From positions 1,550,001 through 1,614,000 of the forward strand of contig NZ_CP049872.1 in assembly GCF_011302915.1 (NCBI RefSeq): 64,000 nt of DNA, written 5' to 3'. Source of the DNA: Thermomonas sp. HDW16. Lineage in GTDB: Bacteria > Pseudomonadota > Gammaproteobacteria > Xanthomonadales > Xanthomonadaceae. Made by a program: the position numbers and the translations under genes. This document shows positions 34,403-44,900 of this stretch, piece by piece (positions within the stretch are counted from its first letter, which is position 1; each line of letters begins with the position of its first letter). The notes beneath the pieces were generated by a model. That model was not told the origin of the DNA. It saw nothing but the letters and a program-made list of their open reading frames with translations, and ran no database searches.

Positions 34403-36119
34403 GTGACGTTCGCCGCCGATCTCATCGCCGCGCTCAACCAGCGGCGCACGCGTTTCAGCAACCGCCCGGAGGCGTCTGGCCAGATGCCGCCCGGCTGGCA
34501 ACGCTGGTTGGATGCGATGCCGGCGGTCAATGCGGATTCGGCGGGAGCATCGGCTTCGTCGCTTGCGGATGTCTTCGCGCAGCGGCCATTGCGCGACATC
34601 CCGCGTGCTGCAGCGAAGGACTTGGGCAAGTGGCAGGCATTCGGCCACCTATTCCGGCAAAACTGGGCGCCGAGCGAGGCCGAGGAACGTGGCCTGCGCA
34701 TCGGCGTGGGCACGTTCGACGTGCTCCTGCACCTCCTGCTGGTCGGTTTGCTGTTGTGGCTGATGTACATGAACTTCGTGGTGCTGCCGCAGCGGCAGTC
34801 CGAGGACGAGGCGGTGCAGGTGGAGTTCATCGGGCGCGGCAATATCGCCGAAGGCGGCGGCGCGATCGCCAATGCGGGTGCCGAATCGGCACCGGCCGCC
34901 AGTGCACCGGAGGCACATGCTGCATCGCCGTCGCCCGCCACCGGCAGGCCGGATGCGCCCATCGAAACCATGGCGGTGCCGCAAGTCGCGGCGAGCAGCG
35001 AGGCGCCACCACTCGCACATGAATCCACACCGCTCACCGTCGCCGAAGCAGCGCAGCCATTGCAGGTCAGTGAAGTGGTGCGCACACCGGACCTGCAGGC
35101 TTTCCAGCTGCCGCCGCCGCGTCCCATCGACATGTCGCGCCCGCAAATCGAGATCCAGGACGTACAACCGCGACAGCAAGTGGAGGAACTCCCCACGCTA
35201 CGCGAGCAGCCGCAACGCATCCTGCAACCAAAGCAGGTGCAAGCGCAACTCAAAGTACCGGAGTTGCGCGACCAACCACGTGAGCTGGACGTGCCTGCGC
35301 CGCAGCGGATGGCGACCGTGCAGGCACGCAGCGCGCCGAACCAGTCCAGTCGCACTGCGCAAATCCAGGTGCCGCAATTGCGTGGCGAAGTACGCGATAT
35401 CCCGATGCCGCCAGGGGGGGCGCCGACGCCTTCATCGCAAGCCGGCAGTGGCACTGCGGCGCAGGCCAATACCGGCAAGGCCGGGGCGGGCGGCGAACGT
35501 GGGGCATCGCCCGCTGCAGGTCAGGCGGCGACCGGTACCGGTGCCGGCGCGAAACCGGCGGAACAAGGTGGGCGCGGTATTGCTGCAACCGGTAGCGGAG
35601 CTGGTTCCGCCAACAAGCCTGCGCCTGGCGGTTGGCCTGGGGCGGCGAAAAGCGATGATTGGGGCGCATCGAAACGCAATGTCGCTGGCACCGGCAATGG
35701 CAGCGGCAAGAACGGCAATGGCGATGGCGATGGCGATGGCAAGCCGGGCTTGTTCAATGCTGACGGCAGTCCGCGTTTGTCCGACGAGTGGACGCAAGTG
35801 AGCGGGGTCGACGTGGATCGCTCCGGCACGTGGCTGAAGCGGCCGGGGCTTGAATACCGCGGCACGCGCTTCGATCGCTACTGGATTCCGCAAGGCAGCT
35901 TGCTGGAGGAATGGGTACGCAGGGGGATCAAGAAAGTTTCGATCCCGATTCCCGGCACCAATCGACGCCTGCAATGCGTCGTCTCGTTGCTGGCGCTGGG
36001 CGGAGGCTGCATGCCGGTGAGCGATGACGTCAATGAGCAACCAGCCCAGGCACGGCCTGCGCCGGACATCCCGTTCAAGCCCGGCCTGCAGGAAGAACAA
36101 CGGCAGCGTGAAGCCGTAA
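34403..36119 (+). CDS. Transmembrane repetitive (TonB-like, Pro/Gly-rich) protein with probable 3' frameshift
   Basis: GTG start. N-terminal cytoplasmic part (about 1-98), one transmembrane helix (about 105-127, FDVLLHLLLVGLLLWLMYMNFVV), then a long Pro/Gln/Val- and Gly/Asn-rich repetitive region and a globular end (about 470-565). It resembles the Xanthomonas 'transmembrane repetitive protein' next to nfuA; function unknown, possibly envelope. As read, the frame stays open to 36667, through a terminator and antisense to both cytochromes. Removing one A near 36094-36098 would give Q-E-D-N-G-S-V-K-P and stop at 36117-36119, which looks like the native end; so a one-base insertion or base-call error is likely. 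Confidence 0.7.
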
Positions 36120-36143
36120 GGATGACGCATCCTGACGCAACGA

Positions 36144-36170
36144 AAAGGGGCCTTGCGGCCCCTTTCGTTT
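36144..36170. terminator. Bidirectional intrinsic terminator
   Basis: Stem AAAGGGGCC/GGCCCCTTT with TTGC loop (36144-36165), A-rich on one side and T-rich (TTTCGTTT) on the other, so it can end both the plus-strand repetitive-protein gene and the minus-strand cytochrome operon that stops at 36188. Confidence 0.85.
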
Positions 36171-36187
36171 CCAGTGCTGCGACGGGC

Positions 36188-36637
36188 TCAGTTCGCGCCG
36201 TGCATGTCCTTCAGCTGACCGTTGACGCTGCCGAAGTAGGCACCAAGGTCGGCAATCTGCTGGTCGGTCAGTTCCTTGGCCTGGCTGGCCATCAGGTCGG
36301 TAGTGGGGCTGCCGCCGCGTGCGCCGGAACGGTAGGCCTGCAGCGAATGGGCGAGGTAGTCGCCGTACTGTCCCCCCAGCTTCGGGTAGGTGGCATCGAT
36401 CGGTGCATTGCCGTCGGCGCCGTGGCAATCCACGCAGGCCTGGCCGGTCGCGCCCTTGGTGGAGGCCAGCGTCTTGCCGGCTTCGATGTGACCGGCCGGC
36501 AGGCCAGCGGAGGAGGATGCGTGGGCTGCTTCGGCTTCGTGGCCGGCGCCTTCGGTGGCATGTTCTTCCTGCTTGCTGCAGGCGGACAGGGCCAGCGCGC
36601 AGGCGAGGGCGAGCAGGGTCATGGAAGTCTTGGTCAT
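36188..36637 (-). CDS. c-type cytochrome lipoprotein
   Basis: 149 residues. Signal peptide ending L-S-A-C (lipobox), a His/Glu/Ala-rich linker, then one haem c site C68-V-D-C71-H72 and a Met-bearing loop (DLMASQAKEL) supplying the axial ligand. The class-I single-haem fold resembles cytochrome c4/c5-like electron carriers. As a lipoprotein it would be membrane-tethered in the periplasm. It follows a second cytochrome by 8 bp; both end at the terminator at 36144. Confidence 0.92.
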   Translation of the reverse strand: MTKTSMTLLALACALALSACSKQEEHATEGAGHEAEAAHASSSAGLPAGHIEAGKTLASTKGATGQACVDCHGADGNAPIDATYPKLGGQYGDYLAHSLQAYRSGARGGSPTTDLMASQAKELTDQQIADLGAYFGSVNGQLKDMHGAN

Positions 36638-36645
36638 GGCGCGGC

Positions 36646-37047
36646 TCACTTGATGCTGGACAGGTAGGCGGCGATATCGGCGATATCCTGCTCGGAGAAG
36701 CTCTCCGCCTGCGCCTGCATCGTCGGATGCTTGCGCTTGCCTTCGCGATATTCGTTCAACGCGTTGCCGAGGTAGGTCTCCGACTGCCCGCCCAGCTTCG
36801 GCACGTGGTAGCTCGGATAAGCGTTCTTGTAGCCGGTGATGCCGTGGCAACCGCGGCAGGTGTAGGTCAGGCCCTTGCCGCGGGCAGCATCGCCCTTGAG
36901 GGCGGCGGGGGCAGGAGCTGCGGCCGCTTCGGCTGCAACCGGTGCCGCGGTGGCGGTATCCGTGGCGGGAGCGGCGGCATCCTGCGCGGCGGCGGAGGCG
37001 GCGATGATCAGGGCCAGGCTGGCGGCGATCGGCAACAGTCGCTTCAT
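36646..37047 (-). CDS. Periplasmic c-type cytochrome
   Basis: 133 residues. Cleavable signal (AASAAAQ), an Ala/Pro-rich linker, haem site C-R-G-C-H-G (about residues 62-67) with methionine in KHPTMQAQAESFS as likely sixth ligand. It pairs with the lipoprotein cytochrome downstream, together looking like a split cytochrome c4. Such pairs shuttle electrons from the bc1 complex to terminal oxidases; no oxidase gene is next to them here. The TATACT at 37112-37117 (minus strand) is a possible -10 box. Confidence 0.9.
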   Translation of the reverse strand: MKRLLPIAASLALIIAASAAAQDAAAPATDTATAAPVAAEAAAAPAPAALKGDAARGKGLTYTCRGCHGITGYKNAYPSYHVPKLGGQSETYLGNALNEYREGKRKHPTMQAQAESFSEQDIADIAAYLSSIK

Positions 37048-37199
37048 GGTGATGGAGTTTCCGGAGTCCAGAGTGCGAAGGCATGACGCATGGGCGACAC
37101 GCAATCGCGCCAGTATAACGAGGGAACTCGTCTCTTCCTACGCCACCAAAGAATTGCGCCAGTGCGGACAGGATGCGTCCGTGCCATGCAAGCGATGAG

Positions 37200-37229
37200 A
37201 TGCGCGCCATTGGCATGCGCGCCATTGGC
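37200..37229. repeat. Two-copy 15-bp tandem repeat
   Basis: ATGCGCGCCATTGGC occurs twice back to back (37200-37214, 37215-37229) in the region between the cytochrome and RND promoters. It is short and could be slippage or a regulator-binding pair. Confidence 0.6.
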
Positions 37230-37320
37230 GGATTGATGACCGACCCATGACCTTCGGCGCATGACGTACCTCATGCGGGAGGTGACATACTTGACTACAA
37301 CACCAATCAGGCTCTTTCCC

Positions 37321-38463
37321 ATGCACGACACGATTCCGGCCGCCGCCCCCCGCTCCGGTCGCTTCCTTCCGTTTGCCCGACTGAGCCTGTTGGCCTTGGC
37401 GCTGGGCCTTGCTGCCTGCAAGGGCGGTGCCGAAGGCGCGCCGGGGAAGGACGGCAAGGGTAAGCAAGAGGCCAGCAAGGGCCCCGAGGCGATCCCGGTG
37501 GAAGTGTCCAAGGCCAGCCGCCGCTCGATCGCTGCCAGTTACATGGGCACCGCGCCGCTGGAGGCGCGCGGCGAGTCGCAGGTCGTCGCCAAGACCTCCG
37601 GCATCGCCTTGCGCGTGTTCGCCGACGTCGGCCAGCAGGTGCGCGCCGGTCAGCCGCTGCTGCAGATGGATCGCGACCGCGCCACGCTGCAGGTAGCCCA
37701 GGCCGATGCGCAGGTGCGTAAGCTGGAAGCCAACTATCGCCGTGCCTCGCAACTGGTCGAGCAGAAGATGGTCAGCGTCAACGATGTCGACCAGTTGCGC
37801 TACGACCTTGAAAACGCCCGCGCCAGCCTGCGCCTGGCCCGCCTTGAACTGTCTTACGGCACGGTGACGGCGCCGATTTCCGGCGTGGTGGCCGCGCGCA
37901 ACATCAAGCCGGGCAACCTGGTGCAGATCAACACGCCGATCTTCACCATCGTCGATACCTCGCGCCTGGAGGCCACGCTCAACGCGCCGGAACGCGAGAT
38001 CGAAACGCTGAAAGCAGGACAGAGCGTGCAACTCGCCGTCGATGCGCTGCCGGGCAAGACTTTCGATGGCCACATCGACCGGGTGTCGCCGGTGGTGGAT
38101 TCGGGTAGCGGTACGTTCCGGGTGATCTGCACCTTCGATGGCGGCGGCCTGTTGCAGCCGGGCATGTTCGGTCGCATTCGTATCGAATACGACCAGCGCG
38201 CGAATGCGCTGGTGATCCCGCGCACCGCGTTGCTGGAAGACGGCACGTCGCCGGCGGTGTACACGGTGAAGGCGAACAAGGCGGTACGCTCTGCGCTCAC
38301 GCTGGGCTATACCGATGGCGAATGGGTCGAGGTGCGCGAAGGCCTGCGCGAAGGCGATCCGGTGGTGGTGGCGGGCAAGGCCGCATTGCGTGAAGGCAGC
38401 GCGGTGCAGGTGATCGGCGCGAAGGCTGCTGCTCCCGCGGCACCGCAGGCAGCCGCGCAATGA
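37321..38463 (+). CDS. RND efflux periplasmic adaptor (membrane-fusion protein), lipoprotein
   Basis: 380 residues from ATG at 37321. A signal ending L-A-A-C-K gives a lipid-anchored adaptor. A Gly/Lys/Glu linker is followed by lipoyl/barrel-sandwich (about 75-190), a short coiled-coil hairpin, beta-barrel and membrane-proximal parts, ending in an Ala/Pro tail. It bridges the inner-membrane pump to an outer-membrane TolC-type channel, which is not encoded here. It overlaps the first permease by 4 bp. Confidence 0.93.
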   Translation: MHDTIPAAAPRSGRFLPFARLSLLALALGLAACKGGAEGAPGKDGKGKQEASKGPEAIPVEVSKASRRSIAASYMGTAPLEARGESQVVAKTSGIALRVFADVGQQVRAGQPLLQMDRDRATLQVAQADAQVRKLEANYRRASQLVEQKMVSVNDVDQLRYDLENARASLRLARLELSYGTVTAPISGVVAARNIKPGNLVQINTPIFTIVDTSRLEATLNAPEREIETLKAGQSVQLAVDALPGKTFDGHIDRVSPVVDSGSGTFRVICTFDGGGLLQPGMFGRIRIEYDQRANALVIPRTALLEDGTSPAVYTVKANKAVRSALTLGYTDGEWVEVREGLREGDPVVVAGKAALREGSAVQVIGAKAAAPAAPQAAAQ

Positions 38464-41400
38464 GTCCGCAGGACCAGCACCAAGGCACCCACGATCCGCT
38501 GGTCTCGCCCGGCGGGTTCAGCCTGGTCGAATTCGCCACGCGTCGCCGCGTCACCATCGCGATGATGACGCTGACCCTGGTGCTGTTCGGTCTGATCGCG
38601 TTGGGTAGCCTCAAGGTCAATCTGCTGCCCGACCTCAGCTATCCCACCCTGACCGTGCGCACCGATTACACCGGTGCCGCGCCGGCGGAAATCGAGACGC
38701 TGATCTCGCAGCCGGCGGAAGAAGCGCTCGGCGTGGTCAAGGGCGTGCGCAAGCTGAAGTCGATCAGCCGCACTGGGCAGAGCGACGTGGTGCTGGAGTT
38801 CGCCTGGGGCACCGACATGGATCAGGCCAGCCTGGACGTGCGCGACAAGATGGAGGCGCTGCAGTTCCCGCTGGACGCCAAGGCGCCGGTGCTGCTGCGC
38901 TTCAATCCGTCGACCCAGCCGATCATGCGCCTGGCGCTGTCGCCGAAGCATGCCGCCCAGGGCGCGGCAGGTGCCAACGATGCGGAGGAAATCCGCCAGC
39001 TGATGGAATTGCGTCGCTTCGCCGACGACGATCTCAAGCGGAAACTTGAACCGGTCGATGGCGTGGCCGCGGTGAAAGTGGGCGGCGGCCTCGAGGACGA
39101 GGTGCAGGTCGACATCGACCAACGCAAGCTGGCCCAGTTGGGCCTGTCGCTGGACAGCGTGATCAATCGCCTGCAACAGGAAAACGTCAATGTCTCCGGC
39201 GGTCGCCTGGAGGAAGGGTCGCAGCGTTACCTGGTGCGCACGGTCAACCAGTTCGCGACGGTGGAGGAGATCGGCAACATGCTGCTCACCACGCGCACTG
39301 CATCGGCGAGCAACAGTTCGACCGACCAGGCGATGCGCTTGGCCGCGGCCAGTGGTGATGCGCGGGTGATGGCGGCGTTGTCGCAGGGCGGTGGCGATGC
39401 TTCCACCGGCAGCCTGCCGCTGCGCCTGAAGGACGTGGCCGAGGTGCGCCAAGGCTACAAGGAGCGCGAGGCGATCATCCGCCTCAACGGTCGCGAGGCG
39501 GTGGAGCTGGCGATCTACAAGGAAGGCGACGCCAATACGGTCTCCACCGCTGATGCGCTGGAAACCCGGCTCAAGACCATCCGCGAGCAATTGCCGGACG
39601 ACATCGAGCTGACCGTCATCGAAGACCAGTCGCAGTTCATCCGCAACGCGATCAGCGACGTGAAGGTGGATGCGGTGATCGGCGGCCTGCTGTCGATCCT
39701 GATCATTTTCCTGTTCCTGCGCGACGGCTGGAGCACGTTCGTGATCTCGCTGTCGCTGCCGGTCTCGATCATCGCCACGTTCTTCTTCATGGGCCAGCTA
39801 GGCCTGAGCCTCAACGTGATGTCGCTGGGCGGCCTCGCGCTCGCCACAGGCTTGGTGGTGGACGATTCGATCGTAGTGCTGGAAAGCATCGCCAAGGCAC
39901 GCGAACGCGGTTTGGGCATCCTCGAAGCGGCCATCGCCGGCACCCGTGAAGTGAGCATGGCGGTGGTTGCCTCGACACTGACCACGATCGCCGTGTTCCT
40001 GCCGCTGGTGTTCGTGCAGGGCATCGCCGGCCAGCTGTTCCGCGACCAGGCGTTGACGGTGGCGATTGCCATCGCGGTGTCGCTGGTGGTGGCGATGACC
40101 CTGATCCCGATGCTCAGCGCATTGAAGGGCCGCTCGCCGCTGGGCTACCCGGAAGAAGCGCGGCATGCGCAGTGGCAACCGAGCAAGAAGTGGCAGAAGC
40201 CGGTGGCCTACACCGGTCGCGGTATCGGCGCGTTCTTCCGCGGGCTGTTCTTCGGCATTGCGTGGGCGATCATCCGCGCATGGCGCGGCATCGCGGCCAT
40301 CGTCGGTCCGGTCATGCGTAAGGCCAGCGACCTGGCGATGGCGCCGTACGCGCGTGCCGAACGCACCTATTTGCGCATCCTGCCGAATGCATTGAAGCGG
40401 CCCACGCCGGTATTACTGGCGGCGGCGATCGCGTTCGCGCTGACCATGGCGGTAGTGCCGTTGCTCGGCACCGACCTGATCCCGCAACTGGCGCAGGATC
40501 GTTTCGACATGACCGCCAAGTTGCCGCCCGGCACGCCGCTGGCGCAGACCGATGCCTTGATCCGCGACGTGCAGGCCCAGCACGCGAAGGACGATGGCGT
40601 GCGCGTGCTGTACGGCGTGTCCGGCACCGGTACACGCCTCGATGCCAGCCCGACCGAGAGCGGCGAGAACATCGGCAAGCTGTCGGTGGTGATGACCGAC
40701 AACAAGGCCGAGGCGCCATTGACCGAAGCCCTGCGCAAGACCATGCAGGCCTATCCGTCGGCGCAGGTGGATTTCAGCCGGCCGGAGTTGTTCAGCCTGT
40801 CGCCGCCGCTGGAAATCGAGGTGGAGGGCGCGGACCTTGAAACGATCCGCGTCGCCGGTGCCAAGCTGGCCGCGATGCTGCGCGCGAACCCGCACTACGC
40901 CGACGTGAAGTCGACGGTGGAGCAGGGCTTCCCCGAGATCCAGATCGTGTTCGACCAGGACCGCGCCGCCGCGCTGGGCCTGACCACGCGCCAGATCGCC
41001 GATGCCGTAGTGAAGAAGGTGAAGGGTGAAGTAGCCACCCGCTACAGCTTCCGCGACCGCAAGATCGACGTGCTGGTGCGCGCGCAGGAAAGCGACCGTG
41101 CGTCGGTGGACGATATCCGCCGCCTGATCGTGAATCCAGGTAACGGCGCGCCGGTGGAACTGGCGTCGGTGGCGCAGGTCATCTCGACCACCGGTCCCAG
41201 CGAGATCCATCGCGCCGACCAGCATCGCGTCGCCATCATCTCTGCCAACCTGCGCGACGTCGATCTGGGTACCGCGATCAAGGAAGTGCAGTCGATGGTG
41301 CAGGCCAACCCGCTGGGCACCGACATCGACATGCGCATCGGTGGGCAGGGCCAGGAACTGGGCGAATCGATCCGCTCGCTGCTGTTTGCGTTCGGTCTGG

Positions 41401-41963
41401 CGATTTTCCTGGTCTACCTGGTGATGGCCTCGCAGTTCGAATCGCTGCTGCACCCGTTCGTCATCCTGTTCACCATCCCGTTGGCGCTGGTGGGTGCGGT
41501 CGGTGCATTGCTGCTGACTCGTTCGCCGGTGTCGGTGGTGGTGTTCATCGGCTTGATCCTGCTGGTCGGCCTGGTGGTGAAGAACGCGATCATCCTGATC
41601 GACAAGGTCAACCAGTTGCGCGAGGAGGGCGTGCCCAAGCGCGAGGCGCTGGTCGAAGGCGCGCGTTCGCGCTTGCGGCCAATCATGATGACCACGCTGT
41701 GCGCGGTGTTCGGCTTCCTGCCGCTGGCGCTGGCCTTCGGCGAGGGCGCGGAAGTGCGTGCGCCGATGGCGATCACGGTAATCGGCGGTCTGCTGGTCTC
41801 CACCCTGCTGACACTGGTGGTGATCCCGGTGGTGTACGACCTGCTGGATCGCAAGCCGGACGAGTTCTACGCCGAACGCGGTCGCCGCGCGCGCAACAAC
41901 GCGGAGGCGGTGGCGGAAGTGCTCTCGCACGAACACGATCCCTTGAACGGCGCGAAGGCGTGA
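38460..41963 (+). CDS. RND efflux inner-membrane permease subunit 1 (long form)
   Basis: 1167 residues, about 120 longer than usual HAE1-type pumps. The 12-helix RND pattern is clear, with D-D-S-I-V-V-L-E-S in TM4 carrying proton-relay acids. Extra length comes from a Pro-rich N-terminal extension (about 25 residues), an insertion within the first porter region (about residues 285-315), and about 60 residues between TM6 and the second half (QWQPSKKWQKPVAYTGRGIGAFFRG to RKASDLAMAPYARAERTY). Pairing with another permease resembles heteromeric MdtBC/MuxBC pumps, proton-driven exporters of drugs or lipids. Confidence 0.93.
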   Translation: MSPQDQHQGTHDPLVSPGGFSLVEFATRRRVTIAMMTLTLVLFGLIALGSLKVNLLPDLSYPTLTVRTDYTGAAPAEIETLISQPAEEALGVVKGVRKLKSISRTGQSDVVLEFAWGTDMDQASLDVRDKMEALQFPLDAKAPVLLRFNPSTQPIMRLALSPKHAAQGAAGANDAEEIRQLMELRRFADDDLKRKLEPVDGVAAVKVGGGLEDEVQVDIDQRKLAQLGLSLDSVINRLQQENVNVSGGRLEEGSQRYLVRTVNQFATVEEIGNMLLTTRTASASNSSTDQAMRLAAASGDARVMAALSQGGGDASTGSLPLRLKDVAEVRQGYKEREAIIRLNGREAVELAIYKEGDANTVSTADALETRLKTIREQLPDDIELTVIEDQSQFIRNAISDVKVDAVIGGLLSILIIFLFLRDGWSTFVISLSLPVSIIATFFFMGQLGLSLNVMSLGGLALATGLVVDDSIVVLESIAKARERGLGILEAAIAGTREVSMAVVASTLTTIAVFLPLVFVQGIAGQLFRDQALTVAIAIAVSLVVAMTLIPMLSALKGRSPLGYPEEARHAQWQPSKKWQKPVAYTGRGIGAFFRGLFFGIAWAIIRAWRGIAAIVGPVMRKASDLAMAPYARAERTYLRILPNALKRPTPVLLAAAIAFALTMAVVPLLGTDLIPQLAQDRFDMTAKLPPGTPLAQTDALIRDVQAQHAKDDGVRVLYGVSGTGTRLDASPTESGENIGKLSVVMTDNKAEAPLTEALRKTMQAYPSAQVDFSRPELFSLSPPLEIEVEGADLETIRVAGAKLAAMLRANPHYADVKSTVEQGFPEIQIVFDQDRAAALGLTTRQIADAVVKKVKGEVATRYSFRDRKIDVLVRAQESDRASVDDIRRLIVNPGNGAPVELASVAQVISTTGPSEIHRADQHRVAIISANLRDVDLGTAIKEVQSMVQANPLGTDIDMRIGGQGQELGESIRSLLFAFGLAIFLVYLVMASQFESLLHPFVILFTIPLALVGAVGALLLTRSPVSVVVFIGLILLVGLVVKNAIILIDKVNQLREEGVPKREALVEGARSRLRPIMMTTLCAVFGFLPLALAFGEGAEVRAPMAITVIGGLLVSTLLTLVVIPVVYDLLDRKPDEFYAERGRRARNNAEAVAEVLSHEHDPLNGAKA

Positions 41964-41970
41964 TGCGGCG

Positions 41971-44900
41971 ATGAACATCACCGAACTGTCCATCCGCCGG
42001 CCGGTCACCACGATCATGCTGTTCGTGTCGATGGTGGCGATCGGCCTGATCGCCTCCTTCCGCCTGCCGCTGGAAGCCGAGCCGGAAGCCACCATCCCGT
42101 TCTTCTTCGTGTCCCTGCCGTACGCCGGTTCGACGCCGGAGGAAGTGGAACGCAACCTGGTGCGGCCGGTGGAGGAAGCATTGGCGACGATGCCCGGCAT
42201 CGAGTCGATGAATTCGCGTGCGAATGCCGAAGGCGGTTCGATCCAGGTGCGCTTCAGCGACTGGAACAAGAACATCGCCATCGCCGCGTCCGATGCACGC
42301 GAACGCATCGATGCGATCCGCGACCAGTTGCCGGACGATTTCCGTCGCTACTTCGTCCAGCGCTGGAGCACCTCGGACCGCGAGGCCTTGAGCCTCCGCC
42401 TGACCAGCCAGGTCGACCTGACCACTCGCGCCGACCTGATCGAACGCAGCATCAAGCAGCGTCTGGAACGGCTGCCCGGCGTTGCACGGGTGGAAGTGGA
42501 GGGCGTTGCCAAGCAGGAAGTGCTGGTGGCCCTGGACAAGGATCGGCTTGCCGCGCACGGCGTTGCACTGAACGAATTGGTGCAGCAGCTGCAGGCGGCG
42601 AATTTTTCGGTATCCGCCGGCCAGATCACCGAAGCCGGGCAGCGCTTGCGCGTGCAGCCACGCGGTGAATTGCTGGAACTGCAGCAGCTGCGCGACATGC
42701 GCATCGACAAGCGCGGCACCCGCCTGTCCGACATCGCCGACGTGGACCTGCAGCCGCAGCGAATGGACTACGTGCGGCGCATGGACGGCAAGCCCAGTGT
42801 CGGCGTGGACATCTACAAGGAACGCTCGGCCAACCTGGTGGACCTGTCGCGCGATGTGCGTGCGGAAATCAAGGAGCTCGAACAGGACCCGGCCATGCGC
42901 GGGGTCAACATCGAGGTCACCGACGACCAGGGCCAGGCCGTGACCAGTTCACTGCTGGCGCTGGCGGAGGCCGGCGGCATCGGCCTGCTGTTGTCGGTGA
43001 TCGTGCTTTACGCGTTCCTGCGCCACTGGCCTTCCGTGCTGATGGTGAGCACGGCGATCCCGATCTGCTTCATCATGACCCTGGGCTTCATGTACTTCTT
43101 CGGCATCTCGCTCAACATCATCTCGATGATGGGCCTGCTGCTGGCGGTGGGCATGCTGGTCGATAACGCGGTGGTGGTGGTCGAAAGCATCTACCAGGAA
43201 CGCGAGAAATATCCCGGCAAGCCGTGGCTGGCCTCGATCATCGGCACCCGCCACGTGGCGATCGCGCTGTCCGCGGGCACCTTGTGTCACTGCGTGGTGT
43301 TCCTGCCGATGATGTTCGGCGAGAAGAACATCATCACTATCTACTTGTCGCAGCTGGCAGTCACCATTTCGGTGTCGCTGCTGGCCTCGTGGCTGGTCGC
43401 GATCAGCCTGATCCCGATGCTGTCGGCGCGGATGAAGACCCCGCCGGCGCTGAAGTCGCCGTTCATCACCCGCCTGCAGGCGCGTTACGCGCGGGCATTG
43501 CGCTGGACGCTGGAGCATCGCGGCTGGAGCGTGGCCGGCATCCTCGCGATCTCTCTGGTCAGCGTCTATCCGATGACGCATACCGCGGGCGGTGGCGACG
43601 ACAACGATCCCAGCGAGATCAACATCTTCTACCAGTGGAAGGGCGCGTACTCGAAGGAAGAGATGGGCAAGGAAGTGGCGCGGGTGGAAGCCTTCGTCAA
43701 CGCCAACCGCAAGCCGTTCCACGTCGAGCGCGTGTACAGCCGCTACAGCGAGCAGGGCTGGGCGCAGACCCGTTTGTTCCTCGATATCGAGGACCCGGAG
43801 CAGAGCAAGAAGATCGCCGAGGACGTGCGCAAGGGCCTGCCGAAATCGGCGCGCGCCAACTTGGGCATCGGCTGGCCGGGCGGCATGGGCAGCAGCGACG
43901 GGCAGGGCATCCAGTTCAGCCTGATCGGCGATTCCACCCAGACCCTGCAGGAACTGGCCGCCGACATCGTGCCGATACTCGGGCGCAACCCGAAGCTGCG
44001 CGACGTACGCGTGGATACCGGCGATGCCAACACCGAACTCAAGGTACAGGTGAACCGCGAGCGCGCGGCGTCGTATGGCTTCAGTGCGCAGCAGGTGGCG
44101 CAGTTCGTCGGCATGGCCTTGCGCGGTTCATCGCTGCGCGATTTCCACCGCGAGGACGTCGAGATCCCGGTCAATGTGCGCTTCGCCGGTTCGGACGACT
44201 ACGGCGTGGAGGACCTGTCCACCTTCATGGTGCGCGCGCCGAACGGCAGCGAAGTGCCGCTGCTGGCGATGGTCGACGTGAACATGGCACCGGCTGCCAC
44301 CTCGATCCAGCGCCAGAGCCGGCAGACCATGCTGCAGGTGCAGGCGGGGCTGGCCAAGGACGTGTCGATGGAGGATGCGCGCAAGGCCATCGAAACCACG
44401 CTGAACAGCACGCAGTTCCCGCCGGGCTACAGCTATACCTTCGATGGCGGCGGATTCAACATCAATTTCGACGGCATGGATCAGATGATGCGGTCGATCG
44501 CGATCGCGCTGGTGCTGATGCTGGTGATCATGGCGGCGGTGTTCGAATCGCTGCTGTTCCCGCTGGCGATCATGTCCTGCGTGCTGTTCTCGATCTTCGG
44601 CGTGTATTGGTTGTTCTGGATCACCGGCACCGAGATGAACATCATGGCGGTGATCGGGATCCTGGTGCTGATGGGCGTGGTGGTGAACAACGGCATCGTG
44701 ATGATCGAGCACATCAACAACCTGCGCCGGCGCGGCATGCCGCGCACCGAGGCGCTGGTGGAAGGCAGCCGCGAACGATTGCGGCCGATCATGATGACGA
44801 TGGGCACCGCGATCCTGGCGATGATCCCGATCGCGCTGTCGACCAAGACCGCGGACGGCATGCCGCCGTACTACCCGATGGCGCGCGCGATCGCCGGCGG

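Noticed and set aside
36120..36667. C-terminal extension of the transmembrane repetitive protein
   Set aside because: It runs through an intrinsic terminator and antisense to two convincing cytochromes; explained better by a one-base frameshift before 36117.
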